Positions 25,491-34,393 of a stretch of DNA of 37,818 nt are shown here, in pieces (the first letter of the stretch is position 1; each line of letters opens with the position of its first letter). Origin of the DNA: Prosthecobacter debontii (GTDB lineage: Bacteria > Verrucomicrobiota > Verrucomicrobiia > Verrucomicrobiales > Verrucomicrobiaceae); NCBI GenBank assembly GCA_945869675.1, contig CAMBPS010000030.1, forward strand, positions 1 through 37,818, in the 5' to 3' direction. Below the pieces are notes generated by a model, which was not told where the DNA came from, did not search any database, and saw only the letters and a program-made list of their open reading frames with translations. A program made the position numbers and the translations under genes.

Positions 25491-27134
25491 ATGGTATTGC
25501 CTGCTTGGTTTCTGCGCCTTCTTCTTTTTTCCGTCTTGGTTGTGGGTCTGCTACGCTTTCATCAGCAAAGGTCCGCCCGTCAGCTTCGGATTGATGTAGC
25601 GAGTTCAGAAGGTCGTCTGCTGATGGGCAATGGTGCGGAGCCTGCGACGTTGGACCCGCATCTAGCAACCGGGGTGCCTGAGCACCATATCTTCGATGCA
25701 CTCTTTGAGGGGCTGGTCGCTACTACGGTGGAAAACCCAGACGCCAACGGTCCTGGTGTGGCCACGCACTGGTCCTCGGTGGACTTTACCATCTGGACCT
25801 TTCATTTACGCCCGAGTGCCAAGTGGAGTGATGGCGTGAAATTGAGTGCCCATGACTTTGTTTATGCGTTTCAGCGGATCTTATCCCCAGAGCTTGGCGC
25901 AGAGTATGCAGAGATGTTGTATCCGATGGTGAATGCTCGCGAGTTTAATGAAGGTAAGCTGAGCGACTTCTCAGCCGTAGGCGTGAAAGCTCTGGATACC
26001 CATACTTTGCGCATCACTTTGAATGGTCCTGCGCCCTATTTACCATCGATGCTAAAGCACTATGCTTGGTATCCGGTGCCACGCCATGTGATCGAGCGTT
26101 TTGGCAAAATGACGGATCGGGACACGCCGTGGACGCGTGTGGGCAATATGGTTGGGAATGGCCCTTTTAAACTGAAGGGATGGAGATTTACCCACTCGAT
26201 CACGGTGGATCGGAACCCTCACTATTCGGATGCGGCTGCGGTGAAGCTCAATGAACTGACGTTTGTGCCGATCTCCAGCGATGCGACGGAGGAGCGCGCT
26301 TTCCGAGATGGCCAGATCCACATGACCGAGACGATCCCTCTGTCCCAGATTCCCATGTATCGGGAAAAGCACCCTGAGTTCTACCAAGAGAACGCTTTGC
26401 TTAGCACCTACTTTTATCGATTTAATACCACGCAGCCGCCGATGAATAATCCCTTGGTTCGGCAAGCGCTGGCTTTGGCCGTCGATCGTGCCGGCTTGAT
26501 TCGCAATATCCTGCGTGCAGGCCAGAAGCCGACGACTGGATTCACGCCTCCTGGAGCAGGGGAAGGTTACGCGGCACCTGACATCCTCCGGTTTGACCCA
26601 GAGAAAGCAAGGCGACTGCTGGCTGAGGCGGGTTATCCGGGGGGGGAAGGGTTCCCCCAATGTGAGATCCTCATCAACACCAGCGAATCTCACCGCACGA
26701 TTGCCGAGGCTATTCAGGAGATGTGGAAAAAGCATCTCCAAGTGGAAGTTGGGGTGCTCAATCAGGACTGGGGCGTCTATTTGGAGTCTCAAAAGCAACT
26801 CAACTATCAAATCGCCCGCGCTGGCTGGGTGGGTGACTATCTGGACCCATACACCTTTCTTAGTCTCTGGCAGTCAGGTGACGGGAATAATCAGACGGGC
26901 TGGAGTAGCCCCAGTTATGATGGTTTTTTGCAGGCCTCCCTGCGTGAAGGAGATGCGAAAAAGCGACTGGCTCTTCTGACTCAAGCGGAAACCATTCTGC
27001 TTCAAGAGTTGCCCATTTTACCTGTGTATTGGTACGTTCGTCCGATCCTTATCCGACCAGAGGTTCAGGGATTGAAGTCGTCTCTGCTGGAGCATCGCTG
27101 TTATAAAGCGATCTTCTTAAAATCGAGCCAATAA
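25491..27134 (+). CDS. Peptide-type ABC transporter solute-binding protein (OppA/DppA family)
   Basis: 547 residues. The hydrophobic N-terminus (FLRLLLFSVLVVGLL) has no lipobox cysteine, so it is either an uncleaved anchor or a signal peptide. The SBP_bac_5 pattern is clear: EPATLDPHLATGVPEHHIFDALFEGL, FHLRPSAKWSDGVKLSAHDFVYAFQRILSP, NPLVRQALALAVDR, and the C-terminal LPILPVYWYVRP. It binds oligopeptides or similar ligands outside the inner membrane. No permease or ATPase genes of an Opp system are next to it. GGAG just before the ATG may be the ribosome-binding site. Confidence 0.92.
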   Translation: MVLPAWFLRLLLFSVLVVGLLRFHQQRSARQLRIDVASSEGRLLMGNGAEPATLDPHLATGVPEHHIFDALFEGLVATTVENPDANGPGVATHWSSVDFTIWTFHLRPSAKWSDGVKLSAHDFVYAFQRILSPELGAEYAEMLYPMVNAREFNEGKLSDFSAVGVKALDTHTLRITLNGPAPYLPSMLKHYAWYPVPRHVIERFGKMTDRDTPWTRVGNMVGNGPFKLKGWRFTHSITVDRNPHYSDAAAVKLNELTFVPISSDATEERAFRDGQIHMTETIPLSQIPMYREKHPEFYQENALLSTYFYRFNTTQPPMNNPLVRQALALAVDRAGLIRNILRAGQKPTTGFTPPGAGEGYAAPDILRFDPEKARRLLAEAGYPGGEGFPQCEILINTSESHRTIAEAIQEMWKKHLQVEVGVLNQDWGVYLESQKQLNYQIARAGWVGDYLDPYTFLSLWQSGDGNNQTGWSSPSYDGFLQASLREGDAKKRLALLTQAETILLQELPILPVYWYVRPILIRPEVQGLKSSLLEHRCYKAIFLKSSQ

Positions 27135-27141
27135 GGGCAGC

Positions 27142-28602
27142 TTAGTTCGATCTAGGCTTCTGCGTGAGTGCGCTTTTCCAGTTCAAAAGCTTTGTTGCCG
27201 TGGCGGCCTCATAGTCGGCTTGTGCGCGGAAATATTCAGCCTGTGCATCGACTTCAAGGAGTCGGCCATCAAAGGTAGCTTGCTCACGAATTTGCAGGGC
27301 TAGGAGGTCCGTAGCGCCTTGTTCAAGACGTTTGGCTTCTGCTTGCTCAAGCTGGACTGCTAGCTCGACATTGCGAGATGTTTGGCCGATTTGTTCATGC
27401 GCAGCTTTTGTCGCCGACCAGGCATCGCGGATTTCAGCAACGATGCGTTCACGGGCGAATTTGGCGTCGTTGCTTAGACGTTCCAGTTCGGCGTCGATGG
27501 TCTGCAATCGGCCTTGAGCTTCGTTTCTTTGCAGTGGCAAACGGAATTCTAGTCCAATGCTAGATTCGGTGTGTTTTCGGTCTTTGTAGGGCCCTGTGCC
27601 GAGGTTCTCGCTGACGCTTGCCGTGAGGTCAATATTTGGCATGAGGTTGTTTTTGGCAAGCTGACGATCAATGCCGAACTTCTCCTGAACGAGGCGAATG
27701 CGGAGTAACTCTGGACGCAAGGCGAAGGCAGTCGCGGTCGCTTGCCCGACTTTGCTTTCAATTGGCATGGATGCTTTCGGGAACCTGTCAGGAAGATGCT
27801 GACGGGTGATTACGACGGGGTCGTCGTTGGTATCTCGATAAAAGAGGGATAATTCGATGCTGGCAGCTTCAAATCGGCGGCGAGCCTGCACGGCAGTGAG
27901 TTGCCGACTGATGACGAGGCGCTCATTGTCAACTTTGACGATGGGCGCGAGTTGACCTTTTTTAGCTAACTCAGCAATGGAGGATTCGCGATCTTTGGCG
28001 ATGCGGACTAGATTTTCGGTAACGCCCAAACGAAGCCCCATGGCGACCCAATTGTAGTAGGATCGCATGGCGGTGCGGACGATGTCCAAATGCTGTCGCT
28101 GGATGAATGGATCGGCGATCTCCTGATCGAGTCGGGCCTTCCAAAGGGTGGCGCGTCTTGAATCGATGGAACTGTCACGCAAAAGGTTAAGTCGAATACC
28201 TGCACGGAGTTCGCCATCTAAGAGCGTTCGGTTTTTGTCATAATCAGCCAATGAACCGCTGCTGATTCTGTAGCCAGCGAAGACATTCCCTCCCCAAAAG
28301 GGTAGGGGTTGATCAAAGACGAAGTCGCCGCTGCTACCGTCGTAATAGCCTGTGGGATTGAATGAACCACTGGTTTTGAAATTTAAGTCAAAAGCACCAC
28401 TGGCCTGCCGTAGCCGACCCGCGGCGATGTCCCGCTCGATGAGCGCAATGAGGTAGGGCGGGTACTGGTTAGTGACCGATGTCAAAACGGCCTCTAAAGT
28501 GATGGTCTGAGCCTGAACTGACATCACGCAGAGCAGGGACGAGTAGAAAGCGGCTTTAAAGGCCTTGGTGCCTATCGAAAAAGAGAAGGCTGGCATCATC
28601 AT
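27142..28602 (-). CDS. TolC-family outer-membrane efflux channel
   Basis: 486 residues with a signal peptide (SSLLCVMSVQAQ) and two long alpha-hairpin regions with the repeated TolC pattern (for example LGVTENLVRIAKDRESSIAELAKKGQLAPIVKVDNERLVISRQ and EQIGQTSRNVELAVQLEQAEAKRLEQGATDLLALQIREQ). It is the outer-membrane duct of a tripartite exporter. Its ATG overlaps the stop of the HlyD-like gene in ATGATGATG, the last gene of the three-gene operon. Confidence 0.9.
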   Translation of the reverse strand: MMMPAFSFSIGTKAFKAAFYSSLLCVMSVQAQTITLEAVLTSVTNQYPPYLIALIERDIAAGRLRQASGAFDLNFKTSGSFNPTGYYDGSSGDFVFDQPLPFWGGNVFAGYRISSGSLADYDKNRTLLDGELRAGIRLNLLRDSSIDSRRATLWKARLDQEIADPFIQRQHLDIVRTAMRSYYNWVAMGLRLGVTENLVRIAKDRESSIAELAKKGQLAPIVKVDNERLVISRQLTAVQARRRFEAASIELSLFYRDTNDDPVVITRQHLPDRFPKASMPIESKVGQATATAFALRPELLRIRLVQEKFGIDRQLAKNNLMPNIDLTASVSENLGTGPYKDRKHTESSIGLEFRLPLQRNEAQGRLQTIDAELERLSNDAKFARERIVAEIRDAWSATKAAHEQIGQTSRNVELAVQLEQAEAKRLEQGATDLLALQIREQATFDGRLLEVDAQAEYFRAQADYEAATATKLLNWKSALTQKPRSN

Positions 28603-29894
28603 TTATTCTCCTTCCCAGGTTCTTGATCAGCTACTACGGGCGGGAAGCCGTTCATCTGGCGCCAGATCTCTTTCCAAAGGGGGACTTGTTGCAGTAATAC
28701 CCAGCCATTGGCGCGCACACCCTGACGCAGCCAGCGGTTGCCAGGCCAGAGAATTTCATGCTTTTCGCCGCCTTCTGGAGAGATGTCGGGCTTCGGGGCC
28801 ACAACAATGCGGAAGCGACCCTTGCCGTCATCAGCTGCATCGACAAAAACGACTTCCCCGCCAAAGGTGCCCACAGCGACACTTGGCCAACCGACAAATT
28901 GAATCGCCGGCCATCCTTCAAACTGAAGACGCACTTCACTGCCAGCTGTTATGCTGCCATCGGCTTCGGTGTGGCGAGGGCGGATGAGAGGCATGTCATT
29001 GCCATCCAACAGCATTTCCACAAAGCGGCTGGCCGTCTCGGGAATCACGACGCAGATCGGGGAGCCTGGGCGTAGGTAGGTGCCATCCGTGGCTTGGACC
29101 GAAAGCACAATGCCGTCACGCGGAGATTCCACGACTTGACGTTGATTCTGGTTGATTTGAATATCTAAGGTCGTGATGTCGCGACCGGCTGAGGCTAGTT
29201 CTGCCTGCGCCGTACCTCTCTGGGCACGGATGCCAGAGATGGTCGCATCAAAGTCATTCTCTGTGCGTTTGAGGTTGGCTTCAGCACCTGCAAGATTGGC
29301 TTCAGAACTCTCACGAATTTGCTTGGCTAATTCGTAGTCGCGTTGAGAGACGAGACCTGGAGCCTTGAGTTCCCGAGTGCGGTTGTAATTGAGCACCGCA
29401 GTTTCAGCCGTGATCTTATCAGCGGCGACTCGTTGCTGAGCGGCGTCTATAGCCTGACCTTTGGATTGCTCCAATTGTTTCACCTGAAGCTCTAAATCAT
29501 CGACTCGCTGCGCTGCTGCCGCACGTCGTGCAATGAGTGCATCATGCTGGCTACGTAGATTCATGAGGAGGTTCGGGTCATTGTCTTGAATTTCCACGAT
29601 CACATCGCCTTTGTGAACCTTTTGGCCCTCGACGACATGCAGCTTTTTCACCTGTCCAGCGACAGGAGCTTCGACATTGATTCGGCGCTCCAGTGGATCA
29701 AAGGCAATGACTTTGCCAGCACCACTGACGGATTGCTGCCAGGGCAAAAACCAGACAGCTAAAACGAATAAGACAAACAGCACAGAAAGTATCCGCGCTA
29801 AAAGCCTAGGCCAGCGGCATGATCCGGCGCGCGTGATGGCGGGCAGGTGACCACGCAGCTTGAAGGATGATTTGGTGAGGGCTGCGTGATTCAT
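28599..29894 (-). CDS. HlyD-family periplasmic adaptor
   Basis: 431 residues. One inner-membrane helix at about 30-52 (LLARILSVLFVLFVLAVWF). The split lipoyl/barrel-sandwich domain has the typical EAPVAGQVKKLHVVEGQKVHKGDVIVEI, followed by a long coiled coil (about 90-230) and the second lipoyl half (ESPRDGIVLSVQATDGTYLRPGSP). It bridges the ABC protein and TolC. Its ATG overlaps the ABC gene stop (ATGA at 29891-29894) and its own stop overlaps the TolC start, so the three are translationally coupled. Confidence 0.92.
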   Translation of the reverse strand: MNHAALTKSSFKLRGHLPAITRAGSCRWPRLLARILSVLFVLFVLAVWFLPWQQSVSGAGKVIAFDPLERRINVEAPVAGQVKKLHVVEGQKVHKGDVIVEIQDNDPNLLMNLRSQHDALIARRAAAAQRVDDLELQVKQLEQSKGQAIDAAQQRVAADKITAETAVLNYNRTRELKAPGLVSQRDYELAKQIRESSEANLAGAEANLKRTENDFDATISGIRAQRGTAQAELASAGRDITTLDIQINQNQRQVVESPRDGIVLSVQATDGTYLRPGSPICVVIPETASRFVEMLLDGNDMPLIRPRHTEADGSITAGSEVRLQFEGWPAIQFVGWPSVAVGTFGGEVVFVDAADDGKGRFRIVVAPKPDISPEGGEKHEILWPGNRWLRQGVRANGWVLLQQVPLWKEIWRQMNGFPPVVADQEPGKENK

Positions 29895-32110
29895 TTGGCT
29901 GAGGAGTGGCAGGCTGGTGCGTCGAGGTCTACGCTGCGGTCACAGCGACTGGCGACGAGTGGGTCACGAGTAGCGATGATGACTGTCCACGGAAGATCAC
30001 GCGAGAGTAACATGGCGGTCAGTGTGTCCATGCCAGATTTATCCATCCCATCAAAGACGTCGTCTAGGAGCAGTAGCCGAGGTTTTAATACCAAGGCACG
30101 AGCTAACAAAAGTCGTGTTCTTTGACGACTAGATAAGGGGAGGCCGCCTGTCACTAGCGGAGTGTGCATGCCAAGTGGCAGGGCCATGACATCGTCTAGA
30201 AGTCCCACTGATTGAAGGGCACGGTGAACTTCATCCAGTCCAACACCTGGTCTGCCGAGGCGGATATTTTCGGCAATCGAACCATTGACGATGTCTTGCG
30301 TGCGGATCAGCATCACGCTGGATCTCAGCTCTTCTAAATACCAAGAACGTAGATCAAAACCATCCATGCAGATGTGACCGGAAGTAGGGTGTCTGAGGCC
30401 GAGTAGAAGGTCAAGCATGGTGCTACAGCCGCTGCCTTGAGATCCCATCAGGGCTACTCGCCCACCTGGTGGAATTTCAAAACTAACATTGGAGAAGATT
30501 TCCTTCCCATCGCGATAACTAAAGCCAGCATGTTGAACACTAACAGCTGCTCCATCTCCTGCTGGACGTGGCAGATCACCATCTTCACTTTCGATTTCTA
30601 GGTCGACAAGGTGTCCTAGTTTATCGACAGCTGCCATGGCATCATACCAGCCCTCAAACTGCTTTCCTAACTTGGAGATGGAAGCGACGATGGCGCTCAC
30701 GATGAGTTCACTGGCGACCAATTGTCCTAGAGTGAGTTGCTGGCTGAGAACCAGCCAGCCCCCAACAATCAAGAGGGCTGAACTGGCGAGAACTTCGAGG
30801 AATAGAAGACCGCTAATTTGGCGCATGAGCACCTTGAAATGTCCGCTGCGTGCTGTTAGGTAAGCACGGGCCAGTTGATCTGCTCGTTCGGTCGCTAATG
30901 AATAGCCGCCAGGACCTTTAAAGAGTCGGGGGTAGCGGGCCAGTTCTTCCAGCCAATTGACGACGTCATATTTGCTGATGGATTCTTCAATACTCGTGCG
31001 GATGGCACCGCGTCCGAGGCCAAACACGATGAGAATGATGGCTGTCAGAATCAAGGAAGTAAAGGCCAGAAGGGCAGGGTGGTAGAAGCCTAGGACGATA
31101 AGACCAATAAGCCCACCAAGAACGATATTGATGCCATTAAGTAAAAGGAGTGAAGTGCTTTTCTGAACGGTAACGACATCAAGAAAGCGGTTCACCATTT
31201 CTGGGGCGTGAACACCATCGAGAGAGTCAGCTTTGACTCTAGGTAGTCGATAGGCTAAATCAGCGGTCATTCGGACGAAAATCCGTCGTTGAATGACTTC
31301 GGCGACATAAAACTGTAGGCCGCGGATGATGGCGGACAGCATCAAGCAAACAAACAAAGCAAAAGCAATGAAGATGAGAGCTTGTTGGAAGGGAGCTGAT
31401 TGGCTGCCAAAGGCGAGGTTGCTGACTAGGGCATTTACGGCCAATGGCAGTGCGAGATAAAGCAAGCCTGTAATAACACTAAAGACTAAAATGGTCCATA
31501 CATCCCGCATTTCTGGCTGAAGCAGGCCAAAGAATCGCTTCATGGCTGGCATCTCGACGTGGTTGCCGCCGTCCATTTCATGATCGATATGGAAACTCGG
31601 CAGCAGAGCCGATTCCTGTTCAATGGCCTTGCCTCGCAGACCTTCTGCGGGTCTTTCAGCGATGACGGAACCGATGTCCAAGACTTCAGAAACACTCTTT
31701 AGGCCCAGTCTTCGAGCTAACTCTTTGCGGCCTATATATTCTGATTCTAAAGGATGATCCGGGCAGGTGATTCGGACACGGAAAAAGCCATGTTTCCGCA
31801 ACAGTAGCCAGCGTTGAGCTTCCGGTTGCCATACAACCAGAGGTTGTTCATCACGGGCCTTCCAAATAGCGTCAGCCAAAGGTTCGCGGTAAGGGTCAAT
31901 CCGTATGCCGACAATTTCGGCCGCTTTGATTAGCTTTTCTAGCGGTTCTCCCGCATCTCGCGAAGCTTGCGCAACGGCGTGCTTGATGCGTGAACTATCA
32001 CTACTGGAGTTAATCACCTGTGATAAAAAACCCAAGGTCTCCACATCATGAGTGGAGGAAGATTTCAGGACGGGTGGTAGGGTGGAAGGGGAGTCTGCGT
32101 TTGCAGGCAT
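29891..32110 (-). CDS. Type I ABC exporter with degenerate nucleotide-binding domain
   Basis: 739 residues from ATG 32110. Residues about 20-150 form a domain placed like the C39 or C39-like domain of type I secretion ABC proteins, with no catalytic Cys-His pattern. Membrane segments lie at about 200-470, and the nucleotide-binding domain at about 500-730. Several core residues differ from a working ATPase. Walker A reads GSQGSGCST, with Cys 562 where Lys is expected. The signature is LSSRQ rather than LSGGQ. After Walker B (LLLLD) the catalytic Glu is Asp 684. The H-loop reads ATRDP, with Arg 715 for His. The Q-loop (RTQD) is kept. First gene of an exporter operon with HlyD- and TolC-type genes. 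No cargo gene is adjacent. Confidence 0.88.
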   Translation of the reverse strand: MPANADSPSTLPPVLKSSSTHDVETLGFLSQVINSSSDSSRIKHAVAQASRDAGEPLEKLIKAAEIVGIRIDPYREPLADAIWKARDEQPLVVWQPEAQRWLLLRKHGFFRVRITCPDHPLESEYIGRKELARRLGLKSVSEVLDIGSVIAERPAEGLRGKAIEQESALLPSFHIDHEMDGGNHVEMPAMKRFFGLLQPEMRDVWTILVFSVITGLLYLALPLAVNALVSNLAFGSQSAPFQQALIFIAFALFVCLMLSAIIRGLQFYVAEVIQRRIFVRMTADLAYRLPRVKADSLDGVHAPEMVNRFLDVVTVQKSTSLLLLNGINIVLGGLIGLIVLGFYHPALLAFTSLILTAIILIVFGLGRGAIRTSIEESISKYDVVNWLEELARYPRLFKGPGGYSLATERADQLARAYLTARSGHFKVLMRQISGLLFLEVLASSALLIVGGWLVLSQQLTLGQLVASELIVSAIVASISKLGKQFEGWYDAMAAVDKLGHLVDLEIESEDGDLPRPAGDGAAVSVQHAGFSYRDGKEIFSNVSFEIPPGGRVALMGSQGSGCSTMLDLLLGLRHPTSGHICMDGFDLRSWYLEELRSSVMLIRTQDIVNGSIAENIRLGRPGVGLDEVHRALQSVGLLDDVMALPLGMHTPLVTGGLPLSSRQRTRLLLARALVLKPRLLLLDDVFDGMDKSGMDTLTAMLLSRDLPWTVIIATRDPLVASRCDRSVDLDAPACHSSAK

Positions 32111-32249
32111 TCGCAATCATATGCGCAATTTTAGTGATTTGGATTGCTGAAAATTGAAAAAATCGCCAGACTACTGTCTGGTTCGTCACTTGACATCTCT
32201 TACAGGTTGCTTCCAAAGTCTGTGCTCTCACTATCCCTTCTCAATTACC

Positions 32250-32879
32250 ATGATTTCACTGCAAAAGTTTTTTGGCAAAACAGACGTTTTTTACGATTTG
32301 CTGGAGGCTAGTGCGGCAGAAGCACAAAACAGTGTTTTGGCTTTGAAGACGTTAATCTCTCAAAGCCCTGAATCTCGCAGTTTGGATGCTTTGATTTTGT
32401 CCCGTCGGAAAGACAAACAGATCACTGAAAGGATTGATGAAGCGCTTTGCCGCACCTTTGTGAGTGATTTAGAGCGTGAAGATGTCGAAGCTCTGGCCAA
32501 TGCCATCTACAAGATTCCGAAGACCCTTGAAAAAATCGCTGAGCGTATCGTTATTGCTCCAGATCGAGTGAAGGGAGTCGATTTCACCAAGCATCTTAAG
32601 ATGATGCAGGATTCGACAGATACTGTCGTGAACATCGTCCAAGAACTGCGGAAAAATCTGGATCTTGAGCGAGTCAAGGACCTGAATGCCAAGCTTCAAT
32701 TCATCGAAGGTGAAGCTGATAAATTAGTTCTCGAAATGTTGGCGGATCTTTATTCAGGCAAATACGAGGCCGTTTCTGTTATTTACCTGAAGGATCTTTA
32801 CGATCTGATGGAAAAGGTCTATGATCGCTGCCGAGATGCCGGCAATGTCGTTTCACACATCGTCCTCAAATATTCCTGA
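32250..32879 (+). CDS. DUF47 / PhoU-like phosphate transport accessory protein
   Basis: 209 residues from ATG 32250 (MISLQKFFGKTDVFYDLLEASAAEAQNSV), an all-helical protein of the DUF47/PhoU-like family (KQITERIDEAL, EDVEALANAIYKIPKTLEKIAERI, DLYDLMEKVYDRCRDAGNVV). Such proteins are coupled to PiT permeases and modulate their uptake. The PiT gene starts 9 bases after its stop. The 139 bases upstream are shared with the divergent ABC exporter operon. Confidence 0.92.
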   Translation: MISLQKFFGKTDVFYDLLEASAAEAQNSVLALKTLISQSPESRSLDALILSRRKDKQITERIDEALCRTFVSDLEREDVEALANAIYKIPKTLEKIAERIVIAPDRVKGVDFTKHLKMMQDSTDTVVNIVQELRKNLDLERVKDLNAKLQFIEGEADKLVLEMLADLYSGKYEAVSVIYLKDLYDLMEKVYDRCRDAGNVVSHIVLKYS

Positions 32880-32888
32880 TTCCCGAGC

Positions 32889-34001
32889 ATGACTTCTGCC
32901 TTGCTCCTTCTTTTTGTGGTGCTGTTGGTGGTGCTGGCCTTTGAATACATCAATGGCTTTCACGACACGGCTAACGCGATCGCTACCGTGGTTTCCACTA
33001 AAGTGCTAACGCCACGTCAGGCTCTTCTGCTGGCTTCCAGCACGAATTTAATTGGTGCCTTTTTTGGTCAGGCTGTGGCTAAGACCATGCATAGTGGCCT
33101 GATCGATGATAAAGTTGTTGCTGTGACGACACTTACCATCCTCTGCGCCATGCTCGGAGGTATTATTTGGAATCTCGTCACATGGTGGTTTGGAATGCCC
33201 TCTAGTTCTAGTCACGCGCTCATAGGTGGACTGATCGGTTCGGCAATGGCTTCTGCGCCGGGTTCGTGGAATTGGCAGGTTCTGATCTGGTCCCGAATGA
33301 AGATGGATTCCAAGACTGGCCTAGCAACGGGTGACATGGAAGGTATTTTCCACAAGGTTGTCATTCCGATGATTTCTTCGCCTATTCTTGGGTTCTCTAT
33401 CGGATTTATCGTCATGGGTATCTTATTCTTTTTGATTCGTCATTGGCGCCCAAACACGGTGAATTCAATTTTTGGCAAGTTACAGATTCTTAGTGCTGGA
33501 TACATGGGCTTTGGTCATGGCTTAGCCGACGCGCAGAAGACCATGGGGATCATCATGCTGACACTTTTTGCCTCTACGAAAGCTGGGGAACTAGACAATC
33601 TTCCTTCTTGGCTGCATTTTCTGAGAATCACCGATAAAAGTGCAAACATTCCCCTTTGGATCATGATGACCTGTGCACTCACCATGGCCGCGGGAACCTA
33701 CGCGGGTGGGTGGCGCATCATCAAAACGTTGGGTCATAAGATGGTTAAAATGAAGCCTGTGCACGGCTTCGCTGCCGAGACGACGGCTGCCACTATCTTA
33801 GCTGTCACAGGATCTCTTGGCATGCCTGTAAGCACCACTCACACAATTACGACAAGCATCATGGGCGTGGGTGCTGCCCGCCGCTGGAATGCGATTGAAT
33901 GGAGCTTGGTCGAGCGCATTGTCTGGGCCTGGGTCATGACCATACCCGTTACCGCCACATTGGCTTACGTGATTTACAAGTTCTTGGCCTTGTTTGTGTG
34001 A
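32889..34001 (+). CDS. pit: PiT-family inorganic phosphate permease
   Basis: 370 residues with about ten membrane segments and the paired signatures of the family: INGFHDTANAIATVVSTK near residue 22 and GMPVSTTHTITTSIMGVGAARR near residue 322, with internal SSSHALIGGLIG. It is a phosphate (metal-phosphate) symporter driven by ion gradients. It pairs with the DUF47 gene 9 bases upstream. No terminator is obvious right after the stop. Confidence 0.93.
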   Translation: MTSALLLLFVVLLVVLAFEYINGFHDTANAIATVVSTKVLTPRQALLLASSTNLIGAFFGQAVAKTMHSGLIDDKVVAVTTLTILCAMLGGIIWNLVTWWFGMPSSSSHALIGGLIGSAMASAPGSWNWQVLIWSRMKMDSKTGLATGDMEGIFHKVVIPMISSPILGFSIGFIVMGILFFLIRHWRPNTVNSIFGKLQILSAGYMGFGHGLADAQKTMGIIMLTLFASTKAGELDNLPSWLHFLRITDKSANIPLWIMMTCALTMAAGTYAGGWRIIKTLGHKMVKMKPVHGFAAETTAATILAVTGSLGMPVSTTHTITTSIMGVGAARRWNAIEWSLVERIVWAWVMTIPVTATLAYVIYKFLALFV

Positions 34002-34393
34002 AATACGACCAACCGTTTTGTATCACTGGTCTTATGGGTATTGACTTGAGTTCTGAAAAGTAGATGGGATTGGCAAAGGAATGTGGTCAACCTTAAAAAG
34101 GGAATGGAAGATCGTTGATCGTTGAGTTGCGCCAAGGCTTGGTTTCACAAGGGTTCTTCTATCCGAAGCGGCTGTGTCTCGGGGACACTGCCCAGAGGCC
34201 AAAAGCCTTGTGGAATCTATGACGGATGCAAAACGGCAGTCAGCCATTACCATTTTAAGGGTCAAGGATAACACATAGGTAGCAAATACCTATCACAGAC
34301 AATCTGGTCTGCCCTTGACTATGCTAAAAGGGCAGGAAACGGTTTTTTGTCCTGCTTCTAGGATGAAATAGACAACCTAGGCCTAAGCTCAAA
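34002..34393. other. Gene-free stretch with small hairpins between convergent genes
   Basis: No convincing gene lies here; an 80-codon minus frame (34032-34274) has no protein-like features. ATAGGT 34275-34280 pairs with ACCTAT 34288-34293. CTGCCCTT 34309-34316 pairs with AAGGGCAG 34328-34335 and is followed 7 bases later by six Ts (34343-34348). GCAGGA 34332-34337 can instead pair with TCCTGC 34350-34355, excluding the previous stem. One of these may act as the terminator of the PiT operon. GATCGTT is repeated in tandem near 34111-34124. Confidence 0.45.

Noticed and set aside
25417..25599. 60-codon plus frame overlapping the start of the solute-binding protein gene
   Set aside because: It overlaps the well-supported oligopeptide-binding protein start in another frame and has no independent support.
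34032..34274. 80-codon minus-strand frame between pit and the proline-rich gene
   Set aside because: It has no ribosome site, no family resemblance, and contains several small hairpins typical of an intergenic region.
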